From contig NC_088308.1 in assembly GCF_910592395.1 (NCBI RefSeq), positions 24,073,501 to 24,137,500 of the forward strand: DNA of 64,000 nt, in the 5' to 3' direction. Below the pieces are notes generated by a model that was not told the origin of the DNA, ran no database searches, and was given only the letters and a program-made list of their open reading frames with translations. Both the position numbers and the translations under genes were made by a program. This document shows, one piece after another, positions 9,414 to 24,400 of the stretch. This stretch comes from Lineus longissimus. Taxonomy: Eukaryota; Nemertea; Pilidiophora; Heteronemertea; Lineidae. Numbering within the stretch: the first letter of the stretch is position 1; each line of letters begins with the position of its first letter.

Positions 9414-12400
9414 GTACGTATTATATAATTTCCATTGTCACAGGATCTTAAAGGGAGATAATATCCATAGCTTCTTCCAATAGGGGACAACTTTCCTTGA
9501 GTATAAACAGTAACTGGGTACCTTTTCTTAAAGGGAAACGGCTTTACCTTCTTTTCGGGTGTACGCAGAAATTTAATTTAATTTAATTTCTTTTTATTTC
9601 ATATCTCATTAGCAAATATTACCCATGACGATAAATCAATTCCAGGTGATTCATGCATGCATGCAAAGCTAAATGCATTTTTTAAGAGCATATATACCGG
9701 TATAAATTAGAAATAGCAGAATTGCTTATTTTGTACTTTATATTGCGCTTCTCTATCACATCACGCAAACCTGTAATTTCTGGACGGCAATTCTGCAGTA
9801 ACCTGATGATTAATTTGTCCTAGTTATTACTCATCTTGCCAGAGCCGGGATGACCAGTTCCGCTCTCCATCCCAATGAATGCACACGTGTATGGACACTG
9901 ACAAAAGGCAATTAGTAAAGAAATTAATATGGATATCGGTCTATGCAGTCGTTCATTATTCATGACTAGTTCTACCTGAATTCGTTGATGATAATTATTA
10001 TTGATTGGACTAGTAGCATTGAGTATACACGATTACGTGTACAAAACCAACTCGTTTTTTTTTCTAAAATATGTCTGCATTTGCAACTTCTGTATTGGTT
10101 AGCATGTACGCAAAACAAATTTGAGAATAACTGTAAACATCAGTCCAGTACATAGTCATTGGCCAAGGCATTTAACCCCACTGCACCCTAAATGAGAGCT
10201 AGAAATCAGCAAGTATTTAAGTTCCACAACAGGCTTAAGCTACGACTTTGCAAAATCATCATTGAAGAAAAGTTTATTTCAAAAAATTGATTGTGCATTC
10301 ACATGTATTACGATTTGAAGAGGTCATATTTCAATTAAACGGTATTTCGTATATCTTACATAATTCTGTCCGGGTAAAAATATGTTTTTGAACAACATCA
10401 TCAAAATGATTACTCATTTTTCTTTCAGAGGTCCACAACAAGGGAACATATTCCGTCAGATGAGCAAGATGGCTCGACAGATAAGAAGCCCCACCGAGTC
10501 GGGTTAAAGAAGGGGAAATGGATGTCTTGGGATCCAGATATGTTAATACCTGATGAGAATTTCAAAGAAATCCCTATTCCAGGTAGGTTCTTCTTTACGT
10601 TTAGTGCCCGACCTCTATAGAGTGAAAGTCACAGTGAAAAGCCCATCCAGTCCAATGTTCATGTACATTGACCTATATCATCTTGATGGTAATGAAAATA
10701 TCTTACGATGCACAATAATAATATTCACAGATGATATATTAGTAGGTTTTGAGGAGTACCAACCTTTCAAAAGCTTTCTATCAAACAAGTATATAAGGTG
10801 TTTGAGACAATTGACGCTGTGTTGCATTTAATACTGTGCATTCGGAAAACTGTTACAACTCATTTGAAGCTTTGGAGCAGGAAGTAAACCCATCGTTGAG
10901 TCAAATCCAGTAACGTCAACACCATATGCTGTCGAGAGTGCTGTCAGTGGTTGAAAACCCCCCATAAATTGGTCTTAATATCCATGATGAAAGTTCATTT
11001 GTTGAGGATATTTACTGTCTTGTGTCGATTTCGATCCATTTATCTTGGCGATTTTACCAGTAGAGGCAGGACGTATTGGCCAATTTCGGTGCATTATTAT
11101 GGGATGAATTGGCGACTTGAGTGGATAATGGCCGTCTGATTTGAAGATGTCTCCTGTTTAATGGAAAAGAAGGGTTATCATTGGTGAAAATGAGCTGTGC
11201 GTGATGATTCTTTTCTTGAGTGAACATTGAAACATTTCAATGTTGTCAATGGAACGACTCTGGCAGAATGGCTTGGTAATATGCTATGACTGCTTACTAC
11301 TGATTGAACCCTGTCAGAACTTGCTATTCCTACATGTTTATCTACTCTATCTCTGAACCGTGAAGTAGTTCTCAGTTTCGGGATAGCTCTCCACAAGATC
11401 CATCTCCTTTCACCACCTCTCCTTGCATAACCCATTACTTGGCCCACCTCCATCTCCCTGTTGTAAAATTAATGGCGTCTACTTGAATCTTCCACCATTA
11501 GCTCATGACAGATGCACCTGCTCCTCGTGATTGACGAACAATTGCTCACTTCGTCTAGGAATGACTTTTCAGATTTGTTAAGGAATGGCGCCATCTTATT
11601 GTCGTTATTCTCTGGTGGTGCTTTTCTTTGTTTCTATATAATGAAAGAATGGTGACGGCTAAGAAGATTTCTGTACACCTTTCTTAAGAAAGACAGAATG
11701 GGATATGAAAGTTTTGGATTATACAGAAATGGCATAATTTTATTGTCATCATTCTCTCTTGTTAAGAATGAAAAACAGGCACCATAATCGGGCAATGCCG
11801 AATTTCTGCTCATTTCGTGCAGGACACTGGAATTAGAAGAAATAAGATTGTGTTACTCTGAAAAACTAAATGTGGAAAATGCTAATCAAATTGTTCTTTC
11901 CAGCATGCTGTGGTCAGTTGTAAAAAAAAGAACTTAATTGGGAATCCCATCTTTCCAGAAATGTCCGTGTCTTCAGTCTTTATGTTCTCATTAAAAAATT
12001 CTTAGCCCTTCAGTGCCATTATTCAATTTACTTGAAGTGCTTCTTCTGCTTAGGAGTCCGTAGAGCCAGGTGTTCCTCAGGTTGGATTTCCCAATAGGTA
12101 TCCACTTGCCTGAATTAGACAGTATTGGCAGATATATTAAATTATAATTGCCAACAGGGAAACTATAGTGTAATTTTAGTTTAAGTGTTGCCACTGTTGT
12201 TTCACTTACTGTAATTTAGATTGATTGGTTTGCTAGTCAGAGCCAAAATATTTCGAATTTGCTAAAGCTTAATGTGCTAAACATGTATACTGGTACTCTT
12301 AAAGGAAATCTGAAGCCTAGGATTCCTCTTCAGTTATAGTCAAATGACACCCCGTCAGGTAATTGACTTGAAAAAGTGTGTCTTGGCCTTTTGCGATGGA

Positions 12401-15400
12401 GATCTACTATTTCACTAGATCAATGATCCTTTGATCTATCATTATCATGCAGTGACCTTTAGGAATTCCCTAAGAGCGGTCCACAAGTCATGCCTCAAGC
12501 AATGGCCGCTCAAAAGCCTGACCCTTTATGAAAATAAGCCATAATCCCAATGTTGAAGTGACCATTATGTGGTTTTGGATTCTTTTCCCTCCAGCGGTAT
12601 CATATTGCGTCCATCTGAGGTTGGTATATAGCGGCCATCCTTTGCCAAGATAATTGATGACATCATGCAATCTAATGGCACGTCGGGCATCAATCAATGA
12701 CCTCTGGTCTGGCGAGAGGTCAGCAGTTTGATGAATCTGTCTGTTGAGATTCCTGTTATGCTGTCGGAGATAGATGGCTGTACGACAAATCGTCATCGGT
12801 TTTTAGATGCATGTATAGCTTGTAGGTCCCAACAGTAAAGCAATTGTTGGACTGGTATGTTTTATGTCAGCTCATTCTGGGCACTGCTAATTTCGCATAT
12901 TTTGTGAATAACCTCCTTCATGAAAATTAAAATCGTAAGAAACTGTTGTAAGGAAGGTATTTGCATTTGTTCCGTCACCTGGCCTCACAGTCTATATTCT
13001 AGTTTCATTGTTTCATCATTCTTGTTGCAGCCAATATCTTAACCCACCATCGATTATTCACTGTCAAGCTGTCAGCAGCTTGCTTCAGAATGGCGAATCT
13101 TTTGTTATGAAGTTCTCCAATTTCCCTTTAGCTTGACTGAGTAGATGGTGAATGTCCAAGGTATGATTGATAGCTACCAATATTTTGAAAATATTGCATG
13201 ACAATGATGTCTTTTGCTTACATAACTACGGAAACAAACTTCAGGATTTCCTGTCGGTAAGCCTTCTATTTACTCATCAACTAGTCGTAGGGGGAACTTG
13301 TTGTGCTGTTACAAAATTTAAGGCTGAACGTCTGCATAAGCTTCATCACCATTTCATCACCCTTTATACTGTGGCTCCAAGCAGATATTAGAGGGTGACT
13401 AATATCATTCTTAATCCTGAGGGAACCAGAGATCGTACACGCGGTTGCCAGTTTCTGTTTCAGTCACTTTTACTTCTAGCGCATCAGAAACCAGTTCACA
13501 CGTCACAAATTGGTTTAGTACGCATCTTTAATTCCTCCTTTATATTCGCTTGGCCTGAAGCACACAAACCACGTTAGGTATTCCGGATAAGATTGTGTGA
13601 TAACAGATGAATACATAGTAAGATGCCCGCAAGTATTTTGTGGGTTATTGGAGAGATGAGGCGGAAATCTTGGCTTCGGGACTCGTAAGAGGAATTGATG
13701 ACACTCCTTTCCTGAGACATCAAGACTGAAAGGAATGAAAAAAATCTGTGTCCACGTTGGGATAATGTTTCTGATGATGATAGTGGCAATAGTTTGAGAA
13801 ACTAAAACGCTATTAAAAATTTAGTTCGCGACTAATGCCATTGTTACTGGAATTACGAAGACATAATTATAGTGCCACACATGATAATAATGCACGAAAA
13901 TCATTTGAAACCTTTTACTGGGAACATCAGTCTTTTCCTTCTAATGGGCGGGTGATTCATGCGTTTTCAAATGTTGCTTTTCACTATCTTCAATTCATTG
14001 TCATTATTAAAATATCATCTTTGTTGTTTTGCTTTGATGAAATTTCAAACTCTTTGATGAAAACAAAGCATAGAGCTAATTAGAATGTTTTATGCTTTAT
14101 CATATAACGTCGGATTTCTTTACTTCCATTCCCGTGCGACTATCACGGAGGAATAAATTTGAGAAACCATGCCCCAGAATAAAAAAAAAGGATGAAATTG
14201 TTGTTCAGTTCTGGGCTGCAATGCAATGCCGATATAATATTCATTCACAGTCTAGTGTTTATTCCAAGCATATTTCGGAATGCAAATTCTCATGATGAAC
14301 ACTACTGAAAATTTATGACTGTACATCTTGATGAGGAAAAAAGCCAGAGAATAATGAATATATATGTACATGCACTTATTCTAAAGTACTCGGCTGAAGT
14401 GTCGGCATTGTGGAAATGTGATCTAATTTAGCACATCCAAATTAAAACAATTAAGTGAAGAGCGTATCGTATAATATGTAGTTCAGTTTGCCTCTCGAAC
14501 ATCTCAGAGGAGCAATAGTATCCAGCGGAAGACCGGTCTTCCCATTCGAAGCGTTGGTTGGATTGTGTTTATAGAATTAAGCCACAGCCACCAGGCATAA
14601 GGGATGTATAGACCCAATCTAAAGGAATTAGCAGTTGTCTTTATTACCCGTTATTATCTGTACTGGGAAATTGCTTAAGTAGAAGGTGATGGACAGAGTA
14701 ATGAAATAAGGTGGCTTCGCTGGCCTTTGTTTCTCACCTCCGGATCCACCAAAGCAGATTAGTGTGGTGCATGATGGGAATGAATAATGCACGTTTGCGT
14801 CGGTGAATGACAACATAGAATTAGTGATAGAATCGTGCTGTGTGCTTTTTAATTTCGTGTTTGCAACGTGACTGGTGACAATTTTCTCTATCCGGGCTAA
14901 TCCGCTTTATATAAGACACTATTAGGTCCATATCGCTTCTTGCAATAAGTTGTTTTTGGCTTGGTGACAAAGCATTATATTAAAAAGCACACCATCTCTG
15001 AGCAAGTTTTGTTTTGAAATGCCATATATTCTCTAAGTGGCATAAGAAATGGAGATCCAGGACAAAGGAGAAAAAATGCCGATGCCATTACCATTACTTC
15101 TGCAATTACCTTGCTAGTTCAACATTTACATATGGGGAAACAGAAACCCCTAATTTATGAGACAGACTCAATATTAAGCTTTTAAGAACAATAGTTATGA
15201 AATATACGTACTGTTAGGTTCAGATCGATACAACATATCAACAAGTACTGTTCTTCCTATGGCATGTCCCTTTGTCATGTGTTTATTTTTGGAAACGGTT
15301 TCTTTGTCAGACGTGTAAATAAATGACTAGGATATTTCTGTTGATATATCGGTAATGGGTGTGTTAGGTGCATGTTAGCAAATACCAAAGGTTGCAACAA

Positions 15401-18400
15401 TACCCATCCGTTAATAAATCAAAAATTGAAAAAGGCAGTTCTGAATTTTTCATGAAAATAGAAACTTCTTTAAGATTATGATTTTAAGTACAACAAATCT
15501 TGTTCAGTTGCAACAATGTTTTGAATGTTTTACACAACGGTCTTTTGTTATGCAATCCTTTACATATGAAATATCAAATACCTATAAACGTTTGATGGTG
15601 TTCAGGGGCAGATTGTTGGGTCCTGGGATTCATGTAGTATTATTCGGTTACAAGCAAATCACATTTCTGTCTAGTTTTTGGCACTAAAAAAATACTGATT
15701 CAGCTAAAGAACTAAACAAAGCATGTCCTTTGACCTTTATTACTGTCAATTTCTTTGTGAAAGAATTATCATTAGCTTGCTTCATACATCGTGAGTCTTT
15801 TTGCCCTGTGGCTCACTCTTGTCAAAGGCTGTAATTGGATTAAATTTATTTCTGAAACTTAGATAATCAACTAATCTGATTAGAAAATTTCGCGTTATCA
15901 CGTCCTAGAACCGGCAGCAGTTTGTCTCAAATGACGCCTTTTAGACTGAACAGGATTGGCACAAAAATTATCACGCAATCAAATTAAATCATCATTCCGC
16001 TAGTGTGTGTATGTAAATGAGCACTGCCATGGTGGCGTTAGGTCGTTGTTGGCGATACTTGTGGTTGTCATGGTAACTCTTTCCAACTTGTGTGCTACTT
16101 GTTGGCTATATCATGTGCAGTGTTTTCAATGGCCTTTGATGAGCCTGTTTTTTGGAATTTTTGCTACCTAAATGTTTGACGTGATGCTAGCCGACGAAGT
16201 GCCTGATATGAACTTAGTTCTTGTTCTTATAAAAGCTTTGGAAAGAGCTTGTCAAAAATTCAGTGATTTCAAACGGTGTTTCACTGCACTTTCATGCAGA
16301 TTTACACATATATTTTATGTGTAAATAAGGATTGGTACTGATCATGTTGCTTCATTTTGAGTAGAAAATCTCATCGCGAGTCCCAGGAAAAATCCTTAGA
16401 AAACAGCTGTTACAAGTACCGTATCACCTCGCATGTATTGCCCAACATGTATTTTTCCAATTGTTTTATTTTCTGTTATGCCAATCTTTGTAATGAGTAA
16501 TGGGTAAAAACTAGAAAAAAGGTCCAAATCTGCTAATGAATCATGGTTAAATGTTGGTAAAGTATTACCATGACAATTATGGCTTCTTGACTAAAACTGG
16601 GAGATGGCTTAATGCATTTCCATGATAGGTCTGAAGAGTGTCTGTAATTGTATCCCCAGGAACCAATTGGACATTGGGAGGATGCCAGATCAATCCACTC
16701 GAGTATATCGCCTCGGGCTCTGAATTTTGAGTAGATGTACTCTACGAGAACACCGATGGACATGAAGAATCTACGGAAGATGCACAATTTCTGGAAAGGT
16801 TGCTTCATGTACATATGTGGTAGGAATTAGATTTAGGCGGGCATTTTGAATTTTGGTGGCCATCTTGGATTTGAGGCAAAACACAAATACATTTTCCTTG
16901 TGTAAGCCCAGTCTACGTATGTACATGTATATATCATGCAATTGGTATTCAATCAGTATCACCCCACTGATAATTTTGGTTATCTAAATTCTACTTTGCT
17001 AACTCGCTGCAGGCTATTCCACCTCCATCACTTCAAGTGCAGTGTTACTTTCCACACTAAAGATATTTAATAAAATTTACTTTCAATTATTATCAGTTCA
17101 CTGAGCAATTATTTGATATTCATTCACTTGGTAAATTCTCGACTCGATCAATCATCTTGCCTGAGGTAATGTCTGCTTCAATTTGACACGTCCCCATAAT
17201 GATGTCGTTCTGCTTCGATGTTTGTACATTAGATGTAATTATGTGTACTTATATCCTGTCACTGGACACCTTCACTAATCGCCGAAGAAATCACGCAAAT
17301 CTGATGATGGTGGGAGTTGTAGGGCTATGAGACAGCTTGGGAGACTGCAGTGATACACACTGACTAAGCGTGAATACAGAAGAGTATCCATATATCTCTG
17401 GTAGATGTCAAACATAAGCTGGAGGATACAGGAATCGTTAAAGACATCACTGTCCATATTAATCCAAAATGATGAATTGAAAATTGATCAAGTTAATCGA
17501 TGAGATGACTCCTATGTATTGTTCAGGAACAATTCTTCAATCATTTCATTATGTCCTTGAACAATAGCTAATTTATTTATCGCATGTGACTCCAGCACCT
17601 CCTCCTGAAGATGCATGAACTGGAATGAACCACTATAAAATCCCGGCTGGATTACTCAAGCTAGGTTTCAGTGGGGCTTAGCGTCATCCACAACTGATGT
17701 TTGGCTGGGTTACTGTCTGAATACCCGTCCGTGTTATGCATAGGTGAACAAGTCCAAGCTCTACAAAAGACATGCCTGGGAAAGGATTGCCACAATAGGA
17801 TAATGATAGGCTAAAACAAAACCCTGGGGATCTCCAGAGTTCTAAGATAGATTTGAAACCTAGGTTCGGAATTCCAATTTCATTGTAACTGAGCACTTCT
17901 GTTGGTTTGCCAGCAGCAACCTTGCTGACAGTCCCGCATACCTTTCCTGAAAAGTGTGCGTGTAATGATGGAATAATGTAATGTTACGGAAAGTATCTCT
18001 CCCTCATTGATGAAGAAGAGCGCTGGTGAAGCTGAAGAAAAAAAATAGCAATCAAGAACAGTATTGTTGAAACCCTCATTACATCTGGTAACATCAACGG
18101 CATTCAAGCTTCTTATTAGAAGTAATTGAGAAGTTTGGATGGAAAATATTGAAGTGTGCAATGAACAGTTTCTATTAGCTGTATTTACCCTGACAAATGT
18201 TTCCAGCCACTTTCATTATCGTTAGCAAATACGTGGTAATGGAATAAAACCTAGACTTTTCAGACAGATTTATATCTGATGAAATAACAATAAATTCTCT
18301 CTATCTAGTACATCATTAGTCCTGTTTGTACAGATATGTCAGTAATTTAAGCATATCATTAGTTGCCATGGTTATCTCAATAATAATGGATTGGCTTAGA

Positions 18401-21400
18401 TCATTGGATATTGATTGCTGTCATTTTCAGGCTGCTCAAATGACAATCCTGTTATTGATTCTGAAAATTTCATTTAGCAGAGATGGCTAGGTGTTTTTTG
18501 CCAACGAGTTCAAGGTCATCAAAATGGAGTTGTTCTTGTTTGTAAGGTTGTTAAAAGCAGTTACCCAGGGGTAGCTCAGTCAAGTATCTACTTCTATAAT
18601 GCCATGAAGACTGAGACATGTACAGTCTTAGAAAAATGATGTGTAAAATGTTCACTCATCACTCAAAAAACTGTTCAAATTAGCTGGCACTGGCTTCTCT
18701 TCTTCTATCTTTTAAAAGAGATTTTTATTACTGTAACGGAATAGCATACAAATTTACCTTGTTCATTCCCACCAACATAGCAACTTCAGGACCTGGATGG
18801 GTGATAAAGCTCTTCCAGAAACAGGAAATTGTGTTTTGTACCAGGCCAGTATAGCATATTGAACATGGACTTAGCTATTTATCGCTGAAGGCGTAGATTG
18901 TCGGGTGTGTAGATGTGCGTGTAAGCAAATGAAAAAAATTAACTTTTCTAATCAAATTTTGGCTTAATGGATATTGGCCGTGCTTTTGTTTTTGCCTCGT
19001 TGGCACTTACACATGACCAGGGCAAAAGAAGACGTCATAATGACACACTCCTCACTGGTAATCAAATTACTAAGTACATGTATATACACTCTCCCTTCGA
19101 TCAATCGCATAAAAAAGGAGAAGTGTTGAAATCGTTTTCGAATTCTGATTCAGAGCTTGAGGTCGTTGCATAAATGTGTGAAGTACTCAATGCAAAACTT
19201 TACCCGTATCCGACATAAAAAGAAGCAGCGAGCAGTATTTGAATAGTATTATCTTCATGTCAAAGATCCATTAACGCCAATTGTATTTTCCCTCCGTTCC
19301 AACTCGAAGTGAGACCTCAAGAACAAATCAATGTTAAATTCTGTCTGTGCAGATAGATATACAGTGAGAAGTCCGTGCTTACTGCACAAAGAAGCATCGA
19401 TCTTGCCAAGATAAACAACAGGGAAGCCATAAACTATGCAAGGCATTAGCCATTTCGTCATTTATTCTACCGCCATGTGAGTGCATTGAACCAGTTTTCT
19501 CCGTTCGTAGAATACAAAAATGATTATGTCCGGTCAGAAGTGCCGGAGCGGATTGGGGTTGACTGGTGGTTCGCATGTAAATGTCTCTCAAAAAGGGGAA
19601 TAGAAACATTGGTATGAAAAAGACAGGGTTTTAATGTTTTTGCAAGGTACCAATAATGCAGCAAAGCAGCTGTCAAGAACAATCTTGAAATTCAACGGGA
19701 GTTAAAGGATTTTGAGTCTGGTTTATCACTACTAGGCCGTTAATTGAATTCCCAGATGGCGACTCGGATGTTTTTCCACAAGTTATCTCTTTGGTCAAAC
19801 TGTTTGCATTTATTCACATACAGTCCACTAGATTGCCTTAGGGAACAACTGAAAAAAGACACCGAATGACTTGCATCATGGTAATAAAGCAAAGTTGTGT
19901 GGTCAATATGCCGCAGAGTTTCTTGACCAATATGTAAATCGACTTCAGTGGCTGGATTGATGATATGGAAATGAAACACCAAATCCTCTGGCGGATATGT
20001 AAACAAATCTTCCAATAAAGCTGCTTTTCTGACCTCATGTAAAGGATGCCAAGTTTCTTGGCCATGCAAGGGGAGGTACTGGAGGCTAACTTTGACTGCC
20101 ACAGGTGGGTGAATTGGGCAATTGACGGGAACAGTACCCGATGGTAATACCCAAGCTGAATTTCTTGAACTATATGCAAACGAAGCTGAGCTTTCTGACC
20201 TTGACAAATATATAAGTAAGGTTTAAATATACCTCCTGGCCTCTATTAAACGGAAACTTCCTGACCCATTTTTGAAATGAAGCTGCATTATTTGACCAAT
20301 AAATATGAATTTCTCCTCTTAATATCGGTCAGCGGACTCTTCATCAGAATCGTACAAGTGTTTTCAATATCTCTCCTCCTTTTAAGTAGTGGACATGGCT
20401 CATGGTTTCCTGTCGATTGCTCCTCTTGTGTCCCGAGTGGATATCTGCCTCATTCCATGCCGTCATAATCCAATGTCGATGGGGAAATGCCAGTGCAATC
20501 GTTAGGAATAGGAAATTCTTGTAGCTTGGAGGAGGGGTAATTGACCGAAATATGAGTCTTTTCTTCTGCTATAAGCAGTTGAGGAATGAAGAGAAAGAGG
20601 TGCAATAACCAGCACTGAATACTGGCAAGAATTGATGTCTTTCCTCCTCGGGGACCAGAACGTAGCAACGCCATTTGCTATCTTCAAGCTTATTTTAACA
20701 GCAATGTCCTTTGTGGGTTTGTGCTTACCACGAGCTGTGTAAAACGAAAAGTATTGTTAAAAAAAGAAAGTGCTTTCTTTTTCCATGTTTGCAACTACAA
20801 ACCTTGGTAATCTGACCGGGCTGTTTCATATAGTGTGGGATGGATGGATGGACAACTTCGGAATTAATGATTACCAATCTTGGTTTACCATTCCCTAAAG
20901 GTTTCTTGCTATTCTCATCGTGGCTGATAATTGATCAGCACACATACAGTTGGTAATGGAATTGGCCAAAGTGTGGCCGACTCTCCTCATATCGAATTGC
21001 CAAACCTATTGGAACTAATGATTACCTATCTTGGGTTACCATTCCCTATTTGAGATGTGTCCGTGACTTGCTTCAGTTCCTTATATCACTGATCAGTCTA
21101 TCTTTCTCAGTCATCTCGTGAGTTGATGTGATACATTAATAATGACTTTTAAGACTCAAATGATACCTAGAATAAACGAAGGCTTTATTAACTGATTTGA
21201 TGCAATAAATAAACACACCTTTAATCTATTTATTCACCTGTCATCTTTCTACTTCCAGATCCTTGTGAAAATGTTTGGTGTCATCAAGGACGTGTCTGTC
21301 AAGTAACATCCAAAAACCGTGGAGTTTGTGTCTGCGGACCTCCAGACCTCTGCAATGGCCATCGCAAACAGGTGTGCGGAGATGATGGTATTATGTACTC

Positions 21401-24400
21401 AAGTCACTGTGAGCTACATCGCATGGCATGCATCAAGGATAAACATATTGGAGTGGACCATACCAATAATATGTGCAATCCAAAGTTATTACTTAAAGGT
21501 AAGGTGCATCTCTCTATATACGCCTCAATGTAGTTAAAGTAACTTGAAGTACGTAATTGTAGACTTAGAAAGAAGAAACAGGTAGAATTTATATTCAAGA
21601 CTATTATTTGAGATCTAATTTGTTGGGAGCAGAGTATAACCTGATATAGTAATTGTGTCTTGGCGGTATTACTGTTCTGCTGTAACCACCACTTCTTGCT
21701 TCCTGAGGTAACTGCAGACCAGAGTACAAAAGAATGAATTCCACTTGATCCTATTGAGAACAGGTGCAAAATGAACATTGTGAAATGAATTTCCATTTCA
21801 ACTTGAAGAACCAAAAGAATGCTTCGATCTTTCTAAAGGTATCTTGGGATTAATAAAGGTCGGCTAATTAAGGTTGGCGTTTCACCTTTAGGCAGATTGC
21901 TGGAGGGAAAGTAATGAACTTCCGATCAATTGCGATAAGGTTCTCTAGACTTAACTTTGCTGGACTCATCTTGGTCTAGAATCAGTTACAAACGGCTCAG
22001 ATGATTGATACTATTGCTTGCTACAGCACCAACATGACTGAGGTAATTTTCTCTTGTAAATTGGATTATTATTTAGGTCATCATATGAGTCTCAGGCTCA
22101 AAGTGGCTTTGTTCATCGTCCAAACCTCTCATCTCTATCAATCCTTGATCTTAGCCAACATTTTGGAGTCACTGTCATATATAACACTAGAAGGAAGCTT
22201 TTCCGACTTCTTAAAAGTTTCTCCAACTCTTTCCTGATTTATCCGACAAAAATGTCAAAAAAGTAAAAAATACCTGATTCTATTATAGGTTTTTCCTAAA
22301 CAATGTATATACATATACTGTGATTCCACACCCTATAATTTATAAATTGACATGGTATTTTACACCAAAAAGCTCTTAAGTTGACAGGTATATGAAATCA
22401 GACCGACAGTGTGTAGTACCGATATCACTCCAGCCTTAGCTTTATGAAGTCCTTGTGCATATCATATTGAAAGTGTATGCACAATGCACTCGCATGCTGG
22501 TCAGCTTGGTGTGAAATGATGCTGAGACTAGATCTAGTCTGTCTTCAATACCCCTGTCACAACATGGAAACTTTATTGGAATTCTGTCCAATAGACGCAG
22601 CTGTTGGTGATTAGTGGTAGAAACATTTGAATGCTTCCAGCATTTCCTTTAGAAGATGCCTTGGTTACCTTGGTATTCCGTTATTTATTTGATAGTACAT
22701 GGAAAAGTTCAGTGAGTGGTTTGGTAAATAAGAAATGTTGATATTTGTGGAAAATTGATATGGTATGCCTTCAGAGATATCATGACTAATGAGGACAGCT
22801 TAAAACCAGCGTGAAAGTTTTTAGCAAATGGCTTGAACTTTCTATGTATTACTACACTTCATATATATCATTTGCCTATCTGTCTTGTCAGTCCGCAAAA
22901 TAATCAAGAGTTGGTCATCTCGGAACTAAGTGATGCTTTTAAACAAACATTCTGTTTTCGTGGGTCATAATTTGGTTACAAATAAAGATGTACTTCACAT
23001 TCTTATTCTACTGCTTAAGGATGCTTTTGATCCACTGCCTGTAGAAGGTTTTCACTATCGCTCCCATATGGGCAAAATTGCTGCATTCTGCCTCCAATCA
23101 TCAGTATAACCCAAGCTCTCTAATACTTATAACATGCTTTAAAAAAAGTCCGCCCCTGGATGCTTCGGGTAATTTTTATAAATCATCTCACATGAAATCC
23201 CATTTGACATACATTTAAGCTTGATGGCATTACTTCTAAGTTGGTTATACTGGAGTAATCTGATAAATCACTCCTGTATAATTATATTTCATTGAAATTA
23301 ATGACAATGGTGCATGTCAAAAGTCATTAAAGATGACTCGGCTATACAAGAACGTTCTGCAGTATAGAACCAATACTGTCGAAGATGGAACTGAATTTCA
23401 TTTAGTTTTTTTATGAACATTGATTATTTGACATGTCACCACAAGATGGCAGGTTTAAGAAGTGTTAGTCGATCACTCTTGAGTTGAACATGGCCTCACA
23501 TGTATGATCAGCAACCAGGTTATTGGTATGTCAGGCACACAGCATTGGGGTGTATTGTATTTCAAAGAAGATCGACAAAGTGAGTCTTTTCCGACCCTAT
23601 GAGCAGAATGCTAACATGATATTTAAAGACTCTCCAGGGATGGAGACTTTGGTATTTTGATACAACTCGGAAAGTTAGTGAAGTTCGGGTTCCGGGGGTT
23701 CTTCAAGATAATGATGATAATGATGATGATATTGATAAAAATAAGCATAATGGTAATATTAAATAACAACAAAATGAAGAGAAAAAAAGAAAAATGTGGT
23801 GGTGTCGAGGTGAGGTAAGGTTATGTTGATAATGTAAATGGAATCAGAACAAAATTGCGTCGGTTTTCAATATATCACTGGAAAAAAATCCCCGGCCTTA
23901 TGTGTGTTGCAAAAGTACAAATATTGTGATATTACTATACATATTGCTCTTTGAGCCGTTAACTGCGAATATGACCAGTGGAAACTTGACCGTGCTCCGT
24001 ACATCACGCAATAAGTATCTACACCTACGGCAAAATGTTGTGTGCATCCAGTGGCCTGGAAATACCTTTGATCTCAATGTCGTACTCTCAGTAAGCTTTT
24101 GGAGTTCAAAGCATTCTCAACACACTATGTTTGCACCTCATTACCTTCTGTCTGATTGATGTGCGAAAAATCTCATTGCAGTCCGTATAAAATTTACCAT
24201 CTGATGTTAAGCAGACAATATTTTGGCATTTAAGGTGTAAAAAGGTCAATGGTTTTTACTGATCGGGAGTCTTGGTAAAAGTTCTGTCCTCATACTCTAC
24301 AAATCAGCAGTCTGTGAAGGATACTGTAGCTAAAGAGAATTTGAGCGACATGTCTTTGAAGTTTTCCTTTGGCTCATTTCAGAGATGTGTACTAAACCAC

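Noticed and set aside
12488-12796. 102-codon - strand frame in FSTL intron 2
   Set aside because: No motif and no supporting neighbours; likely chance.
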